A stretch of DNA of 64,000 nucleotides, from positions 6,758,001-6,822,000 of the forward strand of contig NZ_RKQF01000001.1 of NCBI RefSeq assembly GCF_003814875.1, written 5' to 3'. Made by a program: the position numbers and the translations under genes. The DNA comes from Streptomyces sp. Ag109_O5-1. GTDB lineage: Bacteria; Actinomycetota; Actinomycetes; Streptomycetales; Streptomycetaceae. Shown here one piece after another: positions 1-8,779 of the stretch. Every line of letters starts with the position of its first letter. Position 1 is the first letter of the stretch. The notes below the pieces were generated by a model that worked only from the letters and a program-made list of their open reading frames with translations, did not search any database and had not been told where the DNA came from.

Positions 1-1057
1 CGTCCAGGACGGCCGTCAGGACCTTGTAGGCGATCCAGGTGGTCTGCACCCCGGCGTCGGCCGGGTCGATCCGGTTGTCGCCGAAGGCCTCCTTGCTGAT
101 GACCTTCTTCATCTCGTCCCAGTGCGAGTCCGAGGCCACCGGGTACCAGCCGGTGATGTACGACCCCTCGTACGGGCCGGACGCACCGCCGGTCGAGTTG
201 ATCACCGTCTGGTCGACGCTGCCGATCTCGGCGGCCGTCTTCACCTTCGCGTAGTCGCTGCGGGCCCGCTGGAAGTTGTCCATGAAGGTGGCCGTGCGGT
301 CCCCGAGCTCGGGCACCACGCAGCCGGTCTTCAGCGAGTTCGAGGTGGCGCTCTCCAGGGCCTTCTGCGACTGCTTGTCGTACTCGGTGAGGTCCTCGGC
401 CGCGAGCTGGTCGATCGACTTGGCGTGGCCGCCCGCCTGCAGGCCCGAGTCGAGCAGCTGGGGCAGCTGGTCGCCGGCGATGCTGTCGGGCCGGACCAGG
501 GTCACCGGGCCGCAGGAGCCGGCCAGCGCCTCCCCGAGCCCGCTCAGCAGGGTGAGCTGGCCGCCGTTGACCGGGTAGGAGACCGGGCTGGTGAACTCCT
601 GGTTCGAGGCCCCGTAGCCGCCTATGTAGGGGATGGCCGCGCCCTCCAGCGGGGCGAAGTAGGAGTCGCCGAACTGGCTGTAGGAGCCGACCACGGCGAC
701 GACGTTCTCGTCGACCGCGCGCTGGGCGCAGCTCGCGGCGCCCACGCTGGTGTTGTGGTCGTTGCAGGTGAGCAGCTTGAGCTTGCGGCCGTGGATGCCG
801 CCCTGGGAGTTGATCCAGCGTACGTAGGCGGACGCCATGGCGGGCATGCCGGGCTTGTTGGTGGCGCTGGTGTCCTGCGGTGCCCACGTCATGATCTTGA
901 TGGTGTCGTCCGCTGAGCCCGACAGTCCTGGGACGGTGCCGCAGCCCGCGGCGAGTGAGGCACAGGCCGCCATGGCCACCGCTGACAGGGCGGTGGCTCT
1001 CGCGGGTCGGTGGGCCGAAGTGGGGAAGGTGCTGCGCTTGGGTCGCCTGCCGGTCAT
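1..1057 (-). CDS. ABC transporter substrate-binding lipoprotein, branched-chain amino acid type (3' end outside window)
   Basis: The reading frame is open from an ATG at 1057 to the window edge, so the C-terminus is missing. The N-terminus is basic (MTGRRPKRS), then hydrophobic, and ends in a lipobox LAAGC with the lipidated Cys at residue 39, so the protein should be anchored outside the membrane. The mature part matches the Peripla_BP_6 (LivJ-like) fold: an early 'YVRWINSQGGIHGRKL' segment, a 'VVGSYSQFGDS' segment and 'GSYITGWYPVASD' further on. A GTG two codons upstream is an alternative start. Ligand is unknown; the family binds amino acids, amides or aromatic acids. No permease gene is visible on this side. 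Confidence 0.85.
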   Translation of the reverse strand, partial: MTGRRPKRSTFPTSAHRPARATALSAVAMAACASLAAGCGTVPGLSGSADDTIKIMTWAPQDTSATNKPGMPAMASAYVRWINSQGGIHGRKLKLLTCNDHNTSVGAASCAQRAVDENVVAVVGSYSQFGDSYFAPLEGAAIPYIGGYGASNQEFTSPVSYPVNGGQLTLLSGLGEALAGSCGPVTLVRPDSIAGDQLPQLLDSGLQAGGHAKSIDQLAAEDLTEYDKQSQKALESATSNSLKTGCVVPELGDRTATFMDNFQRARSDYAKVKTAAEIGSVDQTVINSTGGASGPYEGSYITGWYPVASDSHWDEMKKVISKEAFGDNRIDPADAGVQTTWIAYKVLTAVLD

Positions 1058-1174
1058 GGACACGCACGATTCCGCCACATCTGAAACCCGGGAGTGACCC
1101 ATGGTCAATGAGGGGTGACGCGGAGGTGAATTACGGGGGCCTCTCACAGGCTTGCGGCGAGGAACGTACGATCG

Positions 1175-1675
1175 ATGACCGTGCAAGGTTCGGAGAACTC
1201 TTCCCGTCGTGGCCGTCGCTCCTCCACCATGGGCGACATGCCACTCAATGACATGCCATGGTGGCGCTGGCGCAGCAATGTGCGCTCCGCGCTGCACATG
1301 CTTTCCGACCCGGAGTTCCAGCGGAACGTCTGGCTGGTCGGCACGGACGGCTACGGTGATGTGACCGACGCCGTCTACCGGCTGGTCGAGGACACCTGGC
1401 TGGACAACTGGTCCGCCGAGAAATACGTCGGGACGATATTCCGCGACTCGCAGGAGGCGGCGCTCGTCGACACCGCCGTGCTGCGGGTGCTGCGGATCAT
1501 GCACCAGGTCGGGCCGGACGCCCCCGTCTCCGCGTATCTCGACCACCAGGCGTGGCCGGACGCGGTCCGCGCGGCCCGGGACGCCCACATACGTCTCGCG
1601 ACGAGCGACGGCGACGACCCGGAGGCGCCGCCGCGCAGCCTCGAGGTGCTGCGGATCATGACGCGGGCGGCGTGA
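1175..1675 (+). CDS. Conserved Streptomyces hypothetical protein (SCO4402-like)
   Basis: A 166-residue soluble protein without signal peptide or membrane segment. It is rich in Trp and charged residues (PWWRWRSNV, VEDTWLDNWSAEKYVG) and looks all-helical. GAGGA at 1159-1163 lies 11 bases before the chosen ATG; internal ATGs at 1229 and 1250 would give shorter forms that begin at the conserved-looking DMPWWRW part. I recall this as a family of small proteins found next to purU in Streptomyces, but no function is known to me. It lies 106 bases upstream of purU on the same strand. Confidence 0.7.
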   Translation: MTVQGSENSSRRGRRSSTMGDMPLNDMPWWRWRSNVRSALHMLSDPEFQRNVWLVGTDGYGDVTDAVYRLVEDTWLDNWSAEKYVGTIFRDSQEAALVDTAVLRVLRIMHQVGPDAPVSAYLDHQAWPDAVRAARDAHIRLATSDGDDPEAPPRSLEVLRIMTRAA

Positions 1676-1781
1676 GCCCGAGGACGTCCGGGTAGGCCGT
1701 GCCGGGTCGGCGCTGGTCCGCGCTGGTCCGCGTGGCGGACAGGAGCCGACGGGGGCGGCGGGGCATGAGACCCTGTGGTGC

Positions 1782-2666
1782 ATGACCGATCAGTCCACCC
1801 GAGCCCAGGCCGCCCCGGCCGACCAGTACGTCCTCACCCTTTCCTGCCCGGACAAGCAGGGCATCGTGCACGCCGTGTCGAGCTATCTCTTCATGACCGG
1901 CTGCAACATCGAGGACAGCCAGCAGTTCGGGGACCACGACACGGGTCTGTTCTTCATGCGGGTGCACTTCTCGGCCGAGTCGCCGGTGACGGTCGACAAG
2001 CTGCGGGCGAGCTTCGCGGCGGTCGGTGACTCCTTCCGCATGGAGTGGCAGATCAACCGGGCGGACGACAAGATGCGCATCGTCCTCATGGTCAGCAAGT
2101 TCGGCCACTGCCTGAACGACCTGCTCTTCCGCGCCAGCATCGGCGCGCTGCCGGTGGAGATCGCGGCCGTTGTCTCCAACCACACCGACTTCGCCGAGCT
2201 GGTGGAGTCGTACCACATCCCCTTCCGCCATATCCCGGTGACGAAGGAGACGAAGGCCGACGCCGAGGCCCAACTGCTCGAACTCGTCCGCGAGGAGGAC
2301 GTCGAGCTGGTGGTGCTGGCCCGCTATATGCAGGTCCTCTCGGACGACCTGTGCAAGCAGCTCAGCGGCCGGATCATCAACATCCACCACTCGTTCCTGC
2401 CGAGCTTCAAGGGCGCGAAGCCGTACCACCAGGCGCATGCGCGGGGCGTCAAGCTGATCGGCGCGACGGCGCACTACGTCACGGCGGACCTCGACGAGGG
2501 CCCGATCATCGAGCAGGAGGTCGAGCGGGTGGGCCACGACGTCACCCCGGACCAGCTGGTCGCGATCGGCCGCGACGTGGAGTGCCAGGCGCTGGCGCGG
2601 GCGGTGAAGTGGCACGCGGAGCGCCGCATCCTGCTCAACGGCCGACGGACGGTCGTCTTCGCCTGA
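1782..2666 (+). CDS. purU: Formyltetrahydrofolate deformylase PurU
   Basis: Hydrolyses 10-formyl-THF to THF and formate, balancing the one-carbon pool and supplying formate to purine synthesis. The 294 residues are the normal family length. An N-terminal ACT regulatory domain (about 15-95, starting YVLTLSCPDKQGIVHAVS) is followed by the formyltransferase catalytic domain. The catalytic triad is visible: Asn200 and His202 in NIHHSFLPSF, and Asp238 in DLDEGPII. It stands alone, convergent with the anti-sigma gene; the stops are 31 bases apart. No strong ribosome site precedes the ATG. Confidence 0.96.
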   Translation: MTDQSTRAQAAPADQYVLTLSCPDKQGIVHAVSSYLFMTGCNIEDSQQFGDHDTGLFFMRVHFSAESPVTVDKLRASFAAVGDSFRMEWQINRADDKMRIVLMVSKFGHCLNDLLFRASIGALPVEIAAVVSNHTDFAELVESYHIPFRHIPVTKETKADAEAQLLELVREEDVELVVLARYMQVLSDDLCKQLSGRIINIHHSFLPSFKGAKPYHQAHARGVKLIGATAHYVTADLDEGPIIEQEVERVGHDVTPDQLVAIGRDVECQALARAVKWHAERRILLNGRRTVVFA

Positions 2667-2697
2667 CAGCACGTTTACGCCCCTCGGGCGAACACGC

Positions 2698-3936
2698 CTA
2701 CATCCGGCTCAGGCTCGCCGCCGCGAACAGCACGTCCCTGATCGCGGCCCGGTCCCCGAGCTGACCCGCGGCGGCCTCCTCCGGCGGTACATGTCCCGCG
2801 GCCAGCCTGCAGAACTCCACGTCGTCCAGCGCCACGTGCGCCACCTCGTGGTCCGCCGAGCCCACCGCTCCCGGCGAGTCCAGCGGGATCAGCCACTCGC
2901 CGCCGCCGTTGCCCTCGATCTCCAGCCGCAGGCTTCGGCCGGGCCGTCCCGCAGGGACCAGGTGGGGGGTCTGCCCGGGCGCCGCCAGCCCGGCACGGCG
3001 CCGCTCGGCCAGTACAGCGGGCAGCATGCGGGCCGCGAGGTCGATCATCCGGTGCAGGTGCCTGGGGGCCGGCGGCCCGTAGGGATAGTCCACGGCCTCC
3101 GCGATGTCCTCCGCGTGCACCCAGCACTCGAAGGCGCGGTCCAGCATCGCGTCGTGCAGGGGCAGCGCGAAGTCGCCGTACGACACTCCGAGCCGCCCGG
3201 CGCCGCCGCCGGTGAAGGAGACGGTCTGCACGAGCTGGTGGCTCTGCTCCCGCCAGGGAACCCGCACCGCACGGGTCGGCGGGAAGTGCGAGGCCTGCCA
3301 GAAGGCCTCGGTGCGGCCGGCCGGACCCTGCGCGGGCGCGTCCCCGAGCGGGTCGTCCAGGCCGAGGGCCACCGCCACCAGCCCGTCCACCGACAGCAGG
3401 TGGGCGATGACTCCGGCGACCGTCGTACGGCGGCTCGTCGGCGCCTGGCCGTCGAACCAGCGCAGCCGCACCGGTGTGTGCCACTCCGCGTCGCCGATGT
3501 CCTGGAGGAGCGCGTCCAGGCGGGCGGCCTCGGCGTCGTAGGGTGCCGCCCAGGCGGGGAGCGGGATCCGGGCCGGCCGGCGGTCCAGGCAGCTCTCCAG
3601 GACGCGGGTGCGCAGGCCCGGGTCGAGGTCGAGGCTCTCCGGCTGGTGCAGCAGACCGACCGCCTCGCGCAGCCGCCGCGCCTCGTCCGCGCAGGCCCCG
3701 CAGTCGCCGAGGTGGACCTCGACGGCGAGGCTCTCCGCCGTCGAGCACGCGGCCAACGCCCACGCCCCGAGGAGCGACTTCAGGACGTCGTGCGGCAACT
3801 CCAGCGCTACGGGCGGCGGGTCGGCCGGCTCCGGCAGCGGCTGCCCGCCGTCCTCGACGGAGGACCGGGGCAGCGGTATGCGCGGCGGCAGCCCGGAGTC
3901 GCCGGTGCCGTCGTGCGCCTCGAAGGCGTCGCTCAC
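2698..3936 (-). CDS. Zinc-binding anti-sigma factor fused to a maleylpyruvate-isomerase-like (DinB-fold) domain
   Basis: The N-terminal part carries a ZAS-type zinc motif H-x3-C-x2-C (His75, Cys79, Cys82) as in RsrA-like anti-sigma factors. The remainder, from about residue 130, resembles the MDMPI_N four-helix domain of mycothiol-dependent enzymes, with a conserved 'HLLSVDGLVAVALG' helix and 'FECWVHAEDI' segment. Its ATG overlaps the stop of the upstream ECF sigma gene by 4 bases (3933-3936), so the two are translationally coupled. I infer that it holds the sigma factor and senses redox state or a thiol; there is no membrane segment, so it should be cytoplasmic. The MDMPI part may instead be enzymatic. 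Confidence 0.8.
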   Translation of the reverse strand: MSDAFEAHDGTGDSGLPPRIPLPRSSVEDGGQPLPEPADPPPVALELPHDVLKSLLGAWALAACSTAESLAVEVHLGDCGACADEARRLREAVGLLHQPESLDLDPGLRTRVLESCLDRRPARIPLPAWAAPYDAEAARLDALLQDIGDAEWHTPVRLRWFDGQAPTSRRTTVAGVIAHLLSVDGLVAVALGLDDPLGDAPAQGPAGRTEAFWQASHFPPTRAVRVPWREQSHQLVQTVSFTGGGAGRLGVSYGDFALPLHDAMLDRAFECWVHAEDIAEAVDYPYGPPAPRHLHRMIDLAARMLPAVLAERRRAGLAAPGQTPHLVPAGRPGRSLRLEIEGNGGGEWLIPLDSPGAVGSADHEVAHVALDDVEFCRLAAGHVPPEEAAAGQLGDRAAIRDVLFAAASLSRM

Positions 3937-4523
3937 GCGCCACCCCCGTATCCCGGCGGTGTTCCGGCGTCGTGCGCGGTGGACAGCAGCTGCAGGCCCA
4001 GACGCAGCCGGCGGCGGGCCTCGTCCTCGGTGACGCCGAGGTCCACCGCGGTCTGCCGGTAGTCCCGGCGCTGGAAGTAGGCGAGCTCCAGGGCGGCGCG
4101 CAGCGGGGTCGGCATGGAGTGGACGATGTAGTCCGCGCGGGCGGCGACGGATGCGCGCCGCACCTTGCGCTCCAGCTCCTCCGCGGCCTGGGCGGCCTCG
4201 GCGGAGCCGATGTCGCCCGCCGTGAGCGCGGCGGTCTCGGTGGCACGCAGGCGCTGTACGGCCAGCCGGTGGGTCAGCGCGGCGACCCAGGAGCGCAGCG
4301 GGCCCTGCCGGGGGTCGTAGGCGTCGGGATGCTCCCAGACCTGCGTGAAGACCTCGCGGGTTATGGAGTCAGCGGCGTGCTCGTCCCCGAGGACGCGGTG
4401 GGCGAGGCCGTGCACGAGCGAGGCGAAGCGGTCGTAGAGCTCACCGAGGGCGGCCGCCTCGCCACGCGCGAGCCGCTGCTGCATCTTGCGGTCCCAGCGG
4501 GGCGGTACGTCCTTCTTCGCCAT
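3933..4523 (-). CDS. ECF-type RNA polymerase sigma factor
   Basis: The 196-residue protein has a sigma-2 region (about residues 20-85: LYDRFASLVHGLAHRV ... VFTQVWEHPDAY) and a sigma-4 region with helix-turn-helix (about 135-185: ALELAYFQRRDYRQTA ... DEARRRLRLGL). I chose the ATG at 4523 because GGGAGGGGG lies just upstream; a longer frame to 4634 has no such site and adds non-conserved residues. It is followed without gap by its probable anti-sigma factor and diverges from a STAS anti-anti-sigma gene, forming a local sigma-control module. The signal is unknown. Confidence 0.9.
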   Translation of the reverse strand: MAKKDVPPRWDRKMQQRLARGEAAALGELYDRFASLVHGLAHRVLGDEHAADSITREVFTQVWEHPDAYDPRQGPLRSWVAALTHRLAVQRLRATETAALTAGDIGSAEAAQAAEELERKVRRASVAARADYIVHSMPTPLRAALELAYFQRRDYRQTAVDLGVTEDEARRRLRLGLQLLSTAHDAGTPPGYGGGA

Positions 4524-4855
4524 GCGGCCCCCTCCCCGTGCCCGTGCCCAGCGTGTCTCCACCGTCACCTCGAATGTAGTCGGCACGTCCGACAACGCAC
4601 GCCCCTTTGTGGCAATGCGCGCCCCTCGACGCATCGCGGGTGGTAGAAGGCCCCCTCCTGGTGTTTCTCGTGTTCCCCTCCCGCTCCTGATCGAACAGGA
4701 TCGGAGATGACCGAAACAAGACCCTTCTTGATCGTCTCTCGTTTGTCATCCGGGGTTTCGGGGAACCGCCGCTGGGCAGCCGCGCGAAAAGAAGCGTAGG
4801 AACTGACTCCGTTTCCGGGCGGTTCCGGGAGATCCGGCGAGCGGAGGGCTGAGCC
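4524..4855. promoter_or_regulatory. Divergent intergenic region between ECF sigma and STAS genes
   Basis: The 332 bases hold no plausible gene. They must contain the promoters of both the sigma factor (minus) and the STAS gene (plus). The stretch is locally AT-richer (about 4690-4800). A short inverted repeat TCCTG-N6-CAGGA is present near 4685-4700. GTTTC followed after 14 bases by GGGCAG near 4755 loosely resembles a SigB-type promoter, but this is weak. Confidence 0.4.
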
Positions 4856-5230
4856 GTGGCTTTCAAGGTGACCGGCGTCGAACAGGGCGAGTGGGCTGTT
4901 CTCGGGGTGTCGGGCGAACTGGACCTGGTGACCTCACCGGTGCTGCGTCAGCGGGTGCACGACGTGGTGGCCGAGGGGCATCACTGCCTGGTCCTCGACC
5001 TCTCCGACGTCTTCTTCTGCGACTCCAGCGGCGTCGGCGTCCTCATCGCCGCCCGCCGTCTCATCCGCTCCTGCCGGGGCCGGCTGCGGCTGATACTGCC
5101 CGCCCAGGGCGCGAGTGACGGTTCTCACGTCAACCGGGTCCTCGGCGCCCTCGGCGTACGACGGCTGTTCGACGTGTACGGCGACATCGACAGCGCCACC
5201 GCCGACGAGGAGGACCCGCTGTCCGCCTGA
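4856..5230 (+). CDS. STAS-domain anti-sigma factor antagonist
   Basis: A 124-residue single STAS domain like SpoIIAA/RsbV/BldG. The phosphorylatable site is visible as CDSSGVGVL (Ser57/Ser58), preceded by the LVLDLSDV strand. The GTG start has GGAGGG about 9 bases upstream. Such proteins bind RsbW-like kinase/anti-sigma factors when unphosphorylated. A RsbW-like ATPase gene lies 5 kb away (10194-10688), and a zinc anti-sigma gene is adjacent; which one it serves cannot be told from sequence. Confidence 0.92.
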   Translation: MAFKVTGVEQGEWAVLGVSGELDLVTSPVLRQRVHDVVAEGHHCLVLDLSDVFFCDSSGVGVLIAARRLIRSCRGRLRLILPAQGASDGSHVNRVLGALGVRRLFDVYGDIDSATADEEDPLSA

Positions 5231-5407
5231 GCGGGCTTCACCGGGCTCCTGGAGCGCATAGCCGATGGCGGCGGCAGCGCCACATTGTTGTCGCAGAATT
5301 CCCCCGGTCTTGGCACAACCGTCGTTTTCGTGCTCCGGGGCGGCCGCCCGCGTCGTACGCTCCCTGCTGGATGAACCCCCACGTCAAGTAAGGCGGCCCG
5401 AACACAC

Positions 5408-5920
5408 ATGGTCAGCACCGAGTACGAGCGACGGATCGCCGCCCGGTTCGCAACCTTCGACCAGGACGGCAACGGCTGGATCGACCGCGGAGACTTCAAC
5501 GCGGCGACCAAGGCCCTGCTCACCGAGTTCGGCACCCCCGCCCGCTCGGACCGGGGCCAGGCCCTGTACGCGGGTGCGGAGGCCTTCTGGCAGGGCATGG
5601 CCGGCATGGCGGACCGGGACGGCGACCAGCGCATCACCCGCGAGGAGTTCGTGAGCGGCGCGGTCAAGCGGCTGCACGACAACCCCGACCGGTTCGGCGA
5701 GATCGCCCGCCCCTTCCTGCACGCGGCCCTCGCCCTCGCGGACACCGCGGGCGACGGCACGGCGACCGTCGCCGACACCGCGCGCGTGCTGCGCGTCCTC
5801 GGGGTGCCCGCGGAGATCGCGCAGGCGGTCGCGACCGGCCTCGACGTCGACGGCGACGGCAAGGTCGCGGAGGCCGAGATCGTCCCGGCGTTCGCCCGCT
5901 ACTTCACGATCCCGGACTAG
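5408..5920 (+). CDS. EF-hand calcium-binding protein (calerythrin/CabC-like)
   Basis: A 170-residue cytoplasmic protein with four EF-hand loops: DQDGNGWIDRGD (18-29), DRDGDQRITREE (69-80), a degenerate DTAGDGTATVAD (112-123) and DVDGDGKVAEAE (146-157). Loops 1, 2 and 4 have the Asp/Glu ligands; loop 3 probably binds weakly or not at all. The length and four-hand layout match the Streptomyces sarcoplasmic-type calcium proteins thought to buffer or sense calcium in development. Its TAG stop overlaps the stop of the convergent acyl-CoA ligase gene (5917-5920). Confidence 0.93.
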   Translation: MVSTEYERRIAARFATFDQDGNGWIDRGDFNAATKALLTEFGTPARSDRGQALYAGAEAFWQGMAGMADRDGDQRITREEFVSGAVKRLHDNPDRFGEIARPFLHAALALADTAGDGTATVADTARVLRVLGVPAEIAQAVATGLDVDGDGKVAEAEIVPAFARYFTIPD

Positions 5921-7515
5921 GACTTCCCGGGAGCCTTTGAGCCGGCACTCCCCGGGAGCCCCGAGAACCGCTCGCGCAGCCTGTACTTGAGCACCTTGCG
6001 CAGCGTCTCGTTGCGCGGAAGGGCGTCCACCACCTCCAGCCGCTCCGGCAGCTTGTGCACGGACAGCCCCTTCGCGCGCAGGTACGACACCACCTCCGGG
6101 AGCGTCAACGCAGCGCTCCCCGGCGGCTGTTCGACCACCGCGCACACCAGCTCCCCGCGCTCCGCGTCCGGCAGCCCGACCACCGCGGCGTCGCCGACCG
6201 CCGGATGCGCGGCGAGCAGGTCCTCGATCTCCTTGGCCGAGATGTTCTCGCCCTTGCGGATGATCACGTCCTTGAGGCGTCCGGTGAGGACCAGGTGACC
6301 GGTTCCGGTCACCTGACCCAGGTCACCCGTCCGCAGGAACCCGTCCGCGTCGAAGGCCTCGGCGGTCTGGGCCGGATCCAGATACCCCTGGCACACCGCC
6401 TCTCCCCGCAGCCGCACCTCGCCGCCCTCGGCTATCCGGATCTCCATCCCCTCCGGGGGCCGCCCCTCGGTCGTCGCCAGGTTCTCCGCCGTGTCGTCCG
6501 GCGTCCCCATGGTGATCATCGGCACCTCGGTCATGCCGTACCCGTGCGTCAGCTGCACCCCCATCTCCCGCACCACCGCGTGGTAGACCTCCGGCGGCTT
6601 CGGCGCCCCACCGCCGGCCAGCAGCCGCAGCGAGGGAATCACCGGAACCCCCGGCTGCCTGCGCTGCTCGGCCAGGAACATCGAGTAGAACGCCGTCGAC
6701 CCGCCCGCCACCGTCACCCCGTGCCTGCGGTACTCCGGCAGCGCGTCCGGCAGCGCGAACTGCTCGAACATCACCGCCGGGAAGCCGTACAGCAGCAGCA
6801 TCACCGTGTAGTCCGGGCCGGCGATGTGCGCGTACGGGAACGCCATCGAGCCCACGTCGTCCGCCGTGAGCCGCAGCGCGTGCGCCAGGCACGAACCGCC
6901 CGCGATGAGCGACCGGTCCGTATGCAGAACGCCCTTGGGGTCCGAGGTGGTTCCCGAGGTCCAGTAGATCCACCGGACGGAAGTGCCCTCGGCGGGCGGG
7001 GCGGGCAGCACGGCCGGATCGCCGGCGGGCAGCCCGGCGCCGTCGTACGCCTCGAAGATCCCCTTCGCGCCCAGCCGCCGTGCCATCTCGGTGTGGTCGA
7101 AGCCGCGCCACACGCCCGGCACGGCGAAGAACTCGGCCCTGGACTCGCGCAGCGCGAAGCCGACCTCGCGGTCCCGGTAGAAGGGGATGACGGGGGACTG
7201 GACGGCGCCGAGCCGGGCCAGCGCGAAGGACAGCACGGCCGTCTCGATCCGGGTGGGCAGCTGCCAGGCGACCACCGTGCCCGGGCGCACACCCATGCCG
7301 TACAGACCGGCCGCGACGCGTTCGGCACGCGCGCGCAGCCCGCCGAAGGACAGGGTGCGGTCGCCCTGGAGGAACACCGGGCGGTCGGGGGTGAGCCAGG
7401 CGCGACGGACGACCAGGTCCCAGAGCGTGCGGGAGGCGCCCAGTTCGCGCGCGACGGAGTCCGGATCGTACGAGACGGCGTTCGGATCGTGTGCGGTGGC
7501 GTTCGTGTCGTCCAT
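5917..7515 (-). CDS. AMP-forming acyl-CoA synthetase
   Basis: Activates a carboxylic acid with ATP and CoA. The 532-residue protein shows the class I adenylating motifs in order: YWTSGTTSDPKG (P-loop-like A3), THGYGMTEVP (A5), TGRLKDVIIRKGENIS (A7/A8 hinge) and the catalytic Lys region LPRNETLRKVLKYRL near the C-terminus. It is divergent from two acyl-CoA dehydrogenase genes, and a perfect CTGACG-N3-CGTCAG operator lies 28 bases upstream. That places it in the inferred TetR regulon. Substrate is not readable; it differs in sequence from the FadD3-like ligase at 42581. Confidence 0.93.
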   Translation of the reverse strand: MDDTNATAHDPNAVSYDPDSVARELGASRTLWDLVVRRAWLTPDRPVFLQGDRTLSFGGLRARAERVAAGLYGMGVRPGTVVAWQLPTRIETAVLSFALARLGAVQSPVIPFYRDREVGFALRESRAEFFAVPGVWRGFDHTEMARRLGAKGIFEAYDGAGLPAGDPAVLPAPPAEGTSVRWIYWTSGTTSDPKGVLHTDRSLIAGGSCLAHALRLTADDVGSMAFPYAHIAGPDYTVMLLLYGFPAVMFEQFALPDALPEYRRHGVTVAGGSTAFYSMFLAEQRRQPGVPVIPSLRLLAGGGAPKPPEVYHAVVREMGVQLTHGYGMTEVPMITMGTPDDTAENLATTEGRPPEGMEIRIAEGGEVRLRGEAVCQGYLDPAQTAEAFDADGFLRTGDLGQVTGTGHLVLTGRLKDVIIRKGENISAKEIEDLLAAHPAVGDAAVVGLPDAERGELVCAVVEQPPGSAALTLPEVVSYLRAKGLSVHKLPERLEVVDALPRNETLRKVLKYRLRERFSGLPGSAGSKAPGKS

Positions 7516-7543
7516 GGCCCGGGCCCCCTGCTCGCTCCGTTAG

Positions 7544-7558
7544 CTGACGAGTCGTCAG
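7544..7558. promoter_or_regulatory. TetR-type operator, copy 1
   Basis: CTGACGAGTCGTCAG, both half-sites perfect. Upstream of the acyl-CoA synthetase (minus). Confidence 0.8.
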
Positions 7559-7612
7559 ATCGTAGGTCCTGGCGCCTTGTCGGTCCAGGGGTGCGGGGCT
7601 AGCCTGCGAGAT

Positions 7613-7627
7613 CTGACGAACCATCAG
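7613..7627. promoter_or_regulatory. TetR-type operator, copy 2
   Basis: CTGACGAACCATCAG, one mismatch in the right half. It lies 20 bases before the GTG of the acyl-CoA dehydrogenase at 7648. With copy 1 it covers the divergent promoter region. Confidence 0.75.
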
Positions 7628-7647
7628 TTCCATGGGGGTGTCTGCCG

Positions 7648-8778
7648 GTGGACCTGTCGTACACGCCCGAGGAGGAGGACTTCCGGGCCCGGCTGCGGGA
7701 GTGGCTCGCCAAGGCGCTGCCCGGCCTCCCGCCGAAGCCGAAGCCCGAGGACTGGCCGGGCCGCCGCGCCTACGACCTCGGCTGGCAGCGGATGCTGTAC
7801 GACGCCGGGTACGCCGACGTCCACTGGGACGCGTCCCCCACCGTCCGGCTGATCTTCCTGGAGGAGACCGAGAAGGCCGGCGCGCCCTATGTGGGCGCCA
7901 ACTTCGTGGGCCTTCTGCACGCCGGCCCGACCATCGCCGCCGAGGGCAGCGAGGAGCAGCGGGCGCGCTGGCTGGCGCCGATCCTGCGCGGTGACGAGGT
8001 GTGGTGCCAGGGCTTCAGCGAACCGGGCGCCGGCTCCGACCTGGCCGCGCTCCGTACGCGCGCGTGGCGCGACGGCGACGACTACGTGGTGAGCGGTTCC
8101 AAGATCTGGACCTCGCACGCGGAAGTCGCCGACTGGTGCGAGCTGTTGGTACGCACGGACCCGCAGGCACCCAAGCACAGGGGCATCACCTGGCTCGCCA
8201 TGCCCATGAACGCGCCCGGTGTCACCGTACGGCCGCTGCGCACGCTCGCCGGGTCGGCCGAGTTCGCCGAGGTGTTCCTCGACGAGGTGCGCGTACCCGT
8301 GGCCAACCGGGTGGGCGCCGAGAACGACGGCTGGCGCGTCACCATGGTCACCCTCTCCTTCGAACGCGGCACCGCCTTCGTCGGCGAGGTCGTCGCCTGC
8401 CGCCGGGTGCTCGGCGACCTCGCGCGCGTGGCGTACCGGAACGGCACCTGGGATGACCCGGTGCTGCGCCGCCGCCTAGGCCGGCTGAACGCCGAGTTCC
8501 GGGCGCTGTGGCGGCTCACCCAGTGGAACGTCAGCGAGGCGGAGGGCAAGGGCGTGCCCGGGGTCGGCGGCTCAGTCTTCAAGCTGCGCTACTCGCACGC
8601 GCGGCAGGAGCTGTACGACGCGGCCGCCGAGGTGCTCGGCCCGGACGCCCTCGACCTGGACCGGCCGTGGGCCCTCGACCGGCTCTCCTCCCTCTCGTAC
8701 ACCATCGCGGCCGGAACCTCGCAGATCCAGCGGAACATCGTGGCCGAGCGGATCCTCGGGCTGCCGAAGGGGCGGTGA
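7648..8778 (+). CDS. Acyl-CoA dehydrogenase, alpha-type subunit
   Basis: A 376-residue FadE-family protein. It has the FAD-binding parts QGFSEPGAGSDLA and KIWTSHAEVADW and the C-terminal 'GTSQIQRNIVAERILGLP' segment that wraps the flavin. The catalytic Glu pattern of the partner type (FTWE) is absent. That division is typical of the alpha2beta2 dehydrogenases known from steroid side-chain catabolism, in which two adjacent genes supply complementary halves of the active site. The GTG start has GGGGG 9 bases upstream. The partner gene starts 1 base after the stop. Confidence 0.93.
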   Translation: MDLSYTPEEEDFRARLREWLAKALPGLPPKPKPEDWPGRRAYDLGWQRMLYDAGYADVHWDASPTVRLIFLEETEKAGAPYVGANFVGLLHAGPTIAAEGSEEQRARWLAPILRGDEVWCQGFSEPGAGSDLAALRTRAWRDGDDYVVSGSKIWTSHAEVADWCELLVRTDPQAPKHRGITWLAMPMNAPGVTVRPLRTLAGSAEFAEVFLDEVRVPVANRVGAENDGWRVTMVTLSFERGTAFVGEVVACRRVLGDLARVAYRNGTWDDPVLRRRLGRLNAEFRALWRLTQWNVSEAEGKGVPGVGGSVFKLRYSHARQELYDAAAEVLGPDALDLDRPWALDRLSSLSYTIAAGTSQIQRNIVAERILGLPKGR

Positions 8779-8779
8779 C

